From positions 50,631,673 to 50,695,672 of the forward strand of contig JBCFYV010000001.1 in assembly GCA_039000515.1 (NCBI GenBank): 64,000 nucleotides of DNA. Reading direction: 5' to 3'. Origin of the DNA: Timema cristinae (lineage: Eukaryota; Arthropoda; Insecta; Phasmatodea; Timematidae). The position numbers were made by a program, and so were the translations under genes. This document shows positions 57,607 to 64,000 of this stretch, one piece after another; position 1 is the stretch's first letter; each line of letters opens with the position of its first letter. The notes beneath the pieces were generated by a model. It had not been told where the DNA came from. It saw only the letters and a program-made list of their open reading frames with translations, and did no database searches.

Positions 57607-58632
57607 TGAGGCCAAAGACCCGGGTACACGGCTACTCAAGCGCCGTGCGTGACACAGTGCGTGGTCACAACAACCAATGCGGGATGCGTAAAACGATGCG
57701 TGGGTGCGCCAACACAGGGCGTGGTCCCTCAACCCAGTGCGTGACGTGAACATAATGGTGCGTGGTTACACAACCAAGTGCGTGACGTGAACATAATGGT
57801 GCGTGGTTACACAACCAAGTGCGTGACGTGAACATAATGGTGCGTAGTTCCACAACCAAGTGGTGAGCCAACCTTGGGGAACCACACTCATACGAAAGAG
57901 CCAATAAATCGTCGTTTGCAGCAAGTGTCATCGCTATTCTCATTCCACCGCAATCTACCCTACCTCCCACCGCGACTTTACGTTGCCGGGAATCTACCCT
58001 ACCTCCCACCGCGACTTTACGTTGCCGGGACTCTACCCTACCTCCCACCGCGACTTTACGTTGCCGGGACGCTACCCTACCTCCCACCGCGACTTAACGT
58101 TGCCGGGACGCTATCCTACCTCCCACCGCGACTTTACGTTGCCGGGACTCTATCCTACCTCTCCACCCTTCCCCATCCACTTGTCCTCGTCATCACGGGA
58201 TGGTCTACACTCGCCGCGCCGGCAAAGCCCACCGACGGAAGACCCTGGAGAAAACAGCACCGACCAAACAGTACTCAACTCGTGGACCCATTCTCTACGT
58301 TCCCGTCTACAACCACCAGACCCCCGAACACCCACACACTGCGCCCACATCTCCCAGCATCCCTGCCGCCGAGTCATCTCAGGCCTCCCCTCGTCTTCCC
58401 CTCTCACCGACCACCCGACTCCCCCCTACTCCAATTTCCCTTTAACCCCTGAGGGCTATCATTTACATCCCCTAGCCACCCCCCAACCCGCCTACGTTTT
58501 CTCCCCCATCTCTCTCCCTTACCCCCACCCACAAGACCCACGAGACCGGTACCTAATCACAAAGGCCAGTCGGAAGCTGCAGTTCCAGTAAAACCAGCTA
58601 CCTCCCTCGAAACCACAAGACATGGGATAACA
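57607..58632 (+). mobile_element. 3' LTR of element B (start uncertain)
   Basis: The end (GGGATAACA) is fixed by identity with the 5' LTR and the ACGT flank. The start is placed at TGAGGCC after a purine-rich AAGACAGGG, giving 1026 bp; this is a guess. The first ~250 bp bear no likeness to the 5' LTR U3 and contain three 41-bp repeats (57737-57861) with GTGCGTGACGTGAAC. AATAAA is at about 57903-57908. Five 39-bp repeats (57964-58160) correspond to the four in the 5' LTR. The middle matches the 5' LTR only loosely; the last ~190 bp match almost perfectly. Confidence 0.7.
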
Positions 58633-58818
58633 ACGTAATAGAAAGTTTTTAGGTTATAACAAAATATTAATTTTGGTGAACCGTTAAAAGAAAATACAAA
58701 TTTGGATGTAAAACTAATTAATTTATTATTTCATGCACTATAATCTCTCTTGTTGCCACAACTACGAAACCGTGAACAGAATATAGTTTCATTAGTTTCA
58801 ATTATACCTATGACGACC

Positions 58819-59060
58819 CACTTCAATGGCCACATGGTCTAACGTGCTACTCTCGTGTTAGACTAAACTGTTGATTGCAGGGAGATCGAGGCTCGAATCT
58901 CAGTCGGGTGTATTGAGAGTGTTTTTTTCCAAAATGGTTTTCCATCCTTCATCCACGCAAGTGTGTGTACACTTCCTCTAAATTCAACCTCTCTAGTTCC
59001 TACCTCACTATCGTTGTTAGTTCATATGCATATAACCTGAGCGCACTCAACAAAGTATAA
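58819..59060 (+). mobile_element. tRNA-derived SINE, family S1
   Basis: Head AATGGCCACATGGTCTAACG (box A), box B GAGGCTCGAATCTC, body GAGAGTGTTTTTTTCCAAAATGG, ACACTTCCTCTAAATTCAAC and tail GCATATAACCTGAGCGC. Confidence 0.75.
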
Positions 59061-59127
59061 TTGTCATCGGTGTGCACAGGAGATTAGAAACAAACTGTGT
59101 TCCCATTCATCTTCTAACCCATGGCCA

Positions 59128-59275
59128 CCACCGTGGTTCGGATTCCACGTTAAACTGTAGGTCCTTCATTTCATCTCACAATCACCCTACCATTACACAT
59201 TAGCGTAAGTGTGTATAACCCGAACGGGTAGTAAGACGCGGTGCTAATAATAATAATATAATAATAATAATAATA
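59128..59275 (+). mobile_element. 5'-truncated SINE, family S2
   Basis: Begins at ACCGTGGTTCGGATTCCACG and ends GTAGTAAGACGCGGTGCTAA followed by a TAA microsatellite. 5' truncation is typical of LINE-mediated insertion. Confidence 0.75.
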
Positions 59276-59282
59276 ATCTTCT

Positions 59283-59395
59283 AACCCCTAACTTAAAATA
59301 ACCTTACCTAACATAATATAACATAATCTAACCTAACCTAAACTAATATAGTCTAACCTAACCTAACATAACATAACCTAACCTAATCTCAATTT
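59283..59395 (+). repeat. CCTAA-rich tract (TTAGG on the minus strand)
   Basis: Degenerate AACCTAACCTAAC/ATAACATAAC runs. Interstitial, similar to insect telomeric repeat but irregular. Confidence 0.6.
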
Positions 59396-59739
59396 TCAAT
59401 TTTGAACAAAGTTATTATAAATTTAATTTATACATCGTAATCCATGTAAGGGTATTGCCAAAATCGGATGAGTTGTTTTGAAATTCGTGTGCTAATTTTT
59501 TTTTAAACACAAAAAATAAAACGTGCGTGCAATGTGTTGACTGCTTGCGCTTAGCTGAGTACAAATGTATTTTGATAAGATGAATCAAACATTCATATCG
59601 ACTGTCACAGTATCTTGTAGATAAATATACGTAGTGTGTGAACAAGATTAAAATGTTAAGAGAGCCAAGGACAGATAGGGAGGTCACATCAGGCGTGTAA
59701 AACTCATTAAGGTCATATTGAAACTTTTAAATACTGAGG

Positions 59740-59966
59740 GATCCACTTTGGTGACCGCATGGTCTAGGGCGCTCTTACTCTCGCAATAGACTAGCCTGCC
59801 AAAATCGGGTTCGATCCCAGTCTGTTGTACTAAGGATGGTTTTACCTAAACGATTTCTCAAACTATCCACGTAAATGCTTATGCATTTCCTCTAAATTAA
59901 ACCTTCATCTCACCTAAATCACCAGTGTAATTAGTGCATTTGCGTATAACCTGAACAGATAGTTGT
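59740..59966 (+). mobile_element. tRNA-derived SINE, family S1
   Basis: Head GGTGACCGCATGGTCTAGGG, box B GGGTTCGATCCCAG, body GGATGGTTTTACCTAAACG and tail GTGTAATTAGTGCATTTGCG. Confidence 0.75.
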
Positions 59967-59989
59967 TCTCAATTCTAAAAAAAAAAAGA

Positions 59990-60710
59990 TTACATAGTTG
60001 GACTTATGAAAATAGTAAAACTGTTTTAGCAACTTTTGTAAATTAAATGTTTAAGAAAGAAAACTTTGAACGTTATGTATAAATAGCTTTATGTCTTGTG
60101 TGAACCACTCCTCACCAAGTAGTCATGTATTGTGTTGATAAATTAATATTAGTAACAGGATATCAAATTTATTGATTATAATTGAGTCGAATAAATATTA
60201 TATTAAAGGTTTAAATACAAAAAATAAGAAAGACACGATGAAAACAATATGATGTTACAGATCATTTTTGAGATATGATTGTTAAAATTAGATCAAAAGT
60301 AACATTTTAAAATATAAAATATAAAAATATGAATTTATGAACAATTTAAGATAATAAATACAGGTTTGTTAACTAGGAGTTACTAATAAATAACAAATTA
60401 ATGCAATTGTAATATTCGGAAGAGCCATGAGAATTTAATTTGACACTTTGCGAACGTAAATAAGATTAAATAGAAGAATCTGTTGAGAAAGGTTGAACTA
60501 ATAAAGGATGTTTTAACAGTTATAAGTTTAAATATAATTTATCAACACATTATCTGACTACTTTATGAGGAGTGCTTCACACGAAACATCAAGTTATTAG
60601 TATATAGATAATTAAAAGTTTTCTTTCTTAAACATTTATCTTTTACTCCTTACTAACAAAATCATAAACATTACTAAAACTTTTACTAACTGTACAAAAA
60701 AAAAAGTCTA
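59990..60710. mobile_element. MITE or foldback-like element with >=110-bp inverted ends
   Basis: Left arm 60042-60150 (AAATGTTTAAGAAAGAAAAC ... GTGTTGATAAATT) is inverted in 60537-60645 (AATTTATCAACACATTATC ... GTTTTCTTTCTTAAACATTT). Weaker similarity extends outward to about 59990 and 60710. The centre is AT-rich and non-coding. No target duplication assigned. Confidence 0.65.
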
Positions 60711-61997
60711 TTTGAATCGGACTGCAACAATTCATGATGACTCACTTTTACGCTTGTCCAGTGTAGGATCAGAGGTTCTTTATCTCACTATGCAGCGGTG
60801 CGCTCGTCTTGTGAGTTATTTGGAACATTATTACTCACGGGTTTGAATTATTTAATGTGCACTTTCTAAACCGACTGATCATAACAGCACACGAGAATTT
60901 GTATGAGCAAGAGAAAAAAGGTCCTACCATTTTTGCAGGGAAAGGTATTCTCACATACCTTCCAGGGTTATTTTAAATGTCACAATCAACATGGGACCGA
61001 CGGCTTTAACCCCATCCGAGGGAAGTTGTGCTACGGATTGTTATCGCTCAAAAATAATCCGTCGAATCCAGTTGGGTTTTAACCCACGAACATTGGGTCC
61101 TAAGGCCACCGAGGTCCCCTTTGGATTATTATTGAAATCATAATTTCAAACTAAGGGTGAAATACTTTTAGGGCGGTATTTAAAGTCTAGTCTTGGGTGT
61201 CAACCAATTTCCCAGTAAACGAATAACAAGTAGTTCAAAGTCAAATTAAAGTTTGGCTGACGTCAGAATTTTGACTATTTAGTCTAAGGACTATCACCCA
61301 CGGAGCTACTCAAATAAGACTCAAAGGTGACGCGAGTAAAACCTAAATTACCAATCAGTAAGTAGATTGAGCTTCACCGCTAATGTACTTCAGTAGCGAT
61401 TTGAAATGCTCGTCGCTAGATATGATGGTGGGCATTGTTGAGAACTTTTACATTTAAATCTTTTAAAAAACATACTTGGTTAAATCACTTTATTTAATCC
61501 ATATGCATTTTAAATTGTATTCATTTATTTAACAAATCGGGGACAAAGTCACTACGAGGCATAAAATTTATTTCTGGGACTGACCCTGAAAATTGGCGAC
61601 GAATCGTATCTTTATACTAGAAGGCCTTGATATAATTCTGAGCTATATCTAGAATATTATAATTAGGTTTACATGTTCTATCCGCAGCCAAGATATTATA
61701 ATTAGTGGATCTAAGATATGCCGTTTAGTTAGAATAGAATACTAAGTGAGGTGGTGATAAACCTCGTATTCTTAAAATAAGATTTTTAAAAAAAATCTTT
61801 GGTCGAAATATGATCAGTACAGTATTTATAAACTTACTCAACACTTATAAAGTTTCTCTTTTATTTAAAGACTAGATTAGAAAAACATCACGTCTTATTT
61901 GTCATCGTTCAATGATTTGAGGAACAACCGCAATTAAAAACAAAAGAAATTACCATATCATCTCTGTAGAAAATGGCAAGTCAACACAGCTGGGATG
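60711..61997. other. Non-coding stretch upstream of the ChaC gene
   Basis: Contains a diverged relative of the 51151 tRNA-like sequence (about 61060-61120, minus: GGGTTAAAACCCAAC). Nothing else recognised. Confidence 0.5.
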
Positions 61998-62271
61998 TTA
62001 CGTCAGCCGCTTCTGGAGAGGACGAATCACATTCAAACCAGAGACTGGCGCGCTGAGCCGTGATTGGCCGCCCGTCCAAGTTGTGTCGTCAGCCAGTCTA
62101 CCCCACCCCCTCATTCCCTGCCCCTTCCATCACAATACTGTATACATCACGGGCGGGAGAGACTTTATTTTAGCATCGCGCGATCACAGACAGATGGGAA
62201 GGCCGCTAGGTTAGTTTAGATTAGAGTTACTGCCCATGTGTGTTCAAAACTCTTCAGATTCCTGAACACAC
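61998..62271 (+). promoter_or_regulatory. Candidate promoter and 5' leader region of the ChaC gene
   Basis: More GC-rich than its surroundings. A TTACGTCA site (61998-62005) is the reverse complement of TGACGTAA, a CRE/ATF-type element. An inverted CCAAT box ATTGG lies at 62063-62067. A perfect 13-bp inverted repeat, CCATGTGTGTTCA (62234-62246) and TGAACACACATGG (62263-62275), forms a hairpin with a 16-nt loop. Vertebrate CHAC1 is an ATF4 target (established); control of this gene by the same logic is inferred. The start of transcription is not known. Confidence 0.4.
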
Positions 62272-62349
62272 ATGGCAGATAACATCTCCGTAGTGTTATT
62301 CGACGTATCTTTCCTCGTCTACGCGTGTTTACATATGTCATACAAGTAA
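62272..62349 (+). other. Candidate upstream ORF of the ChaC mRNA
   Basis: ATG at 62272 inside the 3' arm of the hairpin opens a 25-codon frame (MADNISVVLFDVS...) that ends in TAA at 62347-62349, 170 bases before the main ATG. If transcribed as leader it would be a uORF able to hold back translation. Confidence 0.35.
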
Positions 62350-62519
62350 AAATAATATCAAAAAGTGTTTTATTTATTTTTTATGAACCGGAAATCTAAT
62401 TTTCGGACGAGGAAAATATATCATCCAGTTTTTAGGTAGTAACGTTATGGTTGTGTCAATTAATTTATTCAAATGAAATCCCGTTAAAATGTTATTGTAA
62501 ACGTCATTACTATACGGAG

Positions 62520-62714
62520 ATGGAACGTGTCGATCAGGCGGAAGTTGTAAACGCTAATGAAGCGAGTTCTTCTTCCGGTTTGTGGGTGTTCGGCTACGGG
62601 TCTCTATGCTGGAATCCTGGGTTCGAATTTCGCAAGTCTGTCACTGGATGCATCAAAGGATTCATCAGGAAATTTTGGCAAGGAAATGCGACGCACAGAG
62701 GAACTGAAGAAAAG
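62520..62714 (+). CDS. ChaC-type gamma-glutamylcyclotransferase, first coding exon
   Basis: 65 codons from ATG at 62520 to a consensus donor AAAG|GTGAGT (62714/62715), phase 0. Residues 21-65 read LWVFGYGSLCWNPGFEF, then GFIRKFWQGNATHRGTEEK. The FGYGSL box (24-29) is the nucleotide-like binding loop at the start of all ChaC enzymes, and FWQG...HRG is typical of eukaryotic CHAC1/CHAC2. These cytosolic enzymes cleave the gamma-glutamyl bond of glutathione to 5-oxoproline and Cys-Gly. An in-frame ATG at 62451 would add 23 residues; 62520 is preferred because its context (GGAGATGG) is better and the family begins close to the motif. The catalytic Glu and the rest lie on exons outside the window. 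Whether CHAC1- or CHAC2-like cannot be told. Confidence 0.85.
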
Positions 62715-62919
62715 GTGAGTTTTTTTTTTTTACTTTCTACAAGAAGAGTGCATGCTGTGTTTTCACGGAGTATTTACTCTACGCTCCGGAAAGGGAAGGG
62801 GAAAAAGCCCCACCCCCCTCTCTGGCCTTCAAATCAGTAAGGTGAGTAATAGGAAGCGGTGGGGGGAGGAAGAGGGGAACTCAAATAGTTTTATAATTTA
62901 TTGATTTAAAAAAAACATT

Positions 62920-63238
62920 TAACGTACGGCAACATGCATGGCTTATCGGCCGAACATTCCTGGTCTTTTACTGGCGGTGGCGGATATGTACCTAACCGTC
63001 TTTTGAGGTTAGGGCACCATGCATGTGCGGTTACTTTCTCCCGGTGAGATGATGATGATAATGATGGTGATGGTGAGTAAGAGGTGCAAATCCTGACCTA
63101 AGCCTAACTAAACAGGCCATGGCAACCATAGAAAAAATTCCCCATCGGAAAAAGTAGCTATGGTGCCACAGGGAATCGATCCGGGGACCTCTGGATCAAT
63201 AGCTAGTAAGACTGGCCACTAAACCAAGAGGCCGGCCA
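62920..63238 (-). mobile_element. tRNA-derived SINE, family S3
   Basis: On the minus strand: GGCCGGCCTCTTGGTTTAGTGG (box A), box B CCCCGGATCGATTCCC, then a unique body with ATC/CATCAT repeats and TAACCTCAAAAGACGG. Its tail differs from those of S1 and S2. Confidence 0.65.
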
Positions 63239-63670
63239 TATATAGCTAAATGATGCTGTAACATTGCAATAACGCATGTAACTACTCCCTTTAGTCAATA
63301 TATTTCCTAGTTCACATTAGTCCTTATGAAGAATTAAGTACACGTTAAGAAACATTAAAAATATATGTTAACTATTTGAAACAATATATGTCACAGCGTT
63401 TATGTGCAATGAGAATACGGTTTTAAGGAAAATGAATGCAGCATTGCATTTTATATTTTATATATTGTGTGCATTATTATTTTATAGACCCACAAGGTCA
63501 TTCATCAGCGTGTCCAATGGGGAGGTGTGACTAGGCAGTAATGGGCCCGTGGCAAATCTTTCATGCTGCCCTCTAAAGACAGCCTCCAACCCCTAAAAAT
63601 ATCTTATGTATAATTGTAGATTATAATAAATTATATTGGCATTTATTCTTGGAATTCTTTTATAAGACAC

Positions 63671-64000
63671 GTAGTGGTGACCTGGCGGTCTAGGGGTAAG
63701 GTGTCAGACTTCTGAGCTGGTGGCCGGGGTTCAATACTCGGTCCCGGCACAGATTTATCTGATTTCCAAACCCTTCCTTCACCTCTGACAAGACATCTTG
63801 TGAATGTGGGGAATGCCAGGCCGTCCACCGTGGTTCGGATTCCACGTTAAACTGTAGGTCCTTCATTTCATCTCACAATCACCCTACCATTACACATTAG
63901 CGTAAGTGCGTATAACCCGAATGGGTAGTAAGACGCGGTGCTAATAATAATAATAATAATAATAATAATTATTATTATTATTATTATTTTTTATTATTAT
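63671..64000 (+). mobile_element. Full-length SINE, family S2, with TAA microsatellite tail
   Basis: Head GTGGTGACCTGGCGGTCTAG (box A), box B GGGGTTCAATACTCGG, body GATTTATCTGATTTCC and CACGTTAAACTGTAGGTCCT, tail ACCCGAATGGGTAGTAAGACGCGG, then TAA/ATT repeats to the window edge. Best copy of the family here. Confidence 0.85.

Larger units (their letters stand above)
51768..58636 (+). mobile_element. Ty3/gypsy LTR retrotransposon (element B), degenerate
   Basis: Spans 51772-58632 with the 4-bp flanks ACGT on both sides (51768-51771, 58633-58636) and TG...CA termini. Order: 5' LTR, tRNA-Lys-type primer site, repeat-rich leader, gag, protease, reverse transcriptase, RNase H, integrase, 3' LTR. 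Coding regions are GC- and Pro/Thr-rich, unlike the AT-rich host sequence. Five or more frame changes along gag-pol make it non-functional. The LTRs are not ordinary copies of each other: only their last ~190 bp are virtually identical. Confidence 0.9.
62715..64000 (+). other. First intron of the ChaC gene (partial)
   Basis: Starts with the donor GTGAGTTTTTTTTT and continues past the edge of the window; no further ChaC exon is recognisable. It holds an S3-type SINE (62920-63238, minus) and an S2 SINE (63671-64000, plus). The open frame that runs on to 62840 is intronic. Confidence 0.65.

Noticed and set aside
62715..62840. Coding extension of the ChaC exon to 62840
   Set aside because: A consensus GTGAGT donor follows the family-conserved THRGTEEK; sequence after it loses all similarity and is T-rich, then basic low-complexity.

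Overview
The window is nuclear DNA from an arthropod, probably an insect. It is AT-rich and intron-containing, carries many tRNA-derived SINEs, Ty3/gypsy LTR retrotransposons, a Mutator-like transposase and short TTAGG/CCTAA tracts of the insect telomere type. I cannot name the species. Almost everything is repetitive; the only recognisable host gene is the first coding exon of a ChaC-type gamma-glutamylcyclotransferase near the right edge.

Layout. 1-12499: end of a minus-strand LTR element (leader and LTR), a stub of a 67-bp tRNA-like tandem array, then about 10.7 kb holding a minisatellite, SINEs, a foldback element and a Mutator-like transposase remnant. 12500-12599: a gap of exactly 100 N. 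12600-15800: about 48 copies of the tRNA-like unit. 15801-23582: a young, nearly complete Ty3/gypsy element (A, minus strand) inserted in that array with a GTCA target duplication. 22191-34890: a second, near-identical copy of 1-12499, which ends in a TACA microsatellite and runs on into new sequence. The two copies share the same insertion and differ by small indels, SNPs and one ~255-bp indel, so they look like two haplotypes placed in series, or else a very recent segmental duplication.

35056-51767: mostly non-coding, with dispersed repeats, tRNA-like repeats, a block of degenerate direct repeats (38900-40160) followed by decayed virus-like reading frames (40250-41380, plus; 42320-43482, minus), and possible exons of an unrecognised gene (44780-45394, minus).

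51768-58636: a second Ty3/gypsy element (B, plus strand) with an ACGT target duplication, a tRNA-Lys-type primer site, a gag carrying two PHD-like fingers, a pol broken by several frameshifts, and LTRs that are mosaic rather than identical. 58637-61990: SINEs, a CCTAA tract and a ~0.7-kb inverted-repeat element. 61998-64000: upstream region, first coding exon and start of the first intron of the ChaC gene; the intron holds two SINEs and the rest of the gene lies beyond the window.

Element A preserves the expression logic of a retroelement: gag, then pol reached by a -1 frameshift signal, then protease, reverse transcriptase, RNase H and integrase. This copy has two frame breaks and a lysine in place of the integrase catalytic glutamate.
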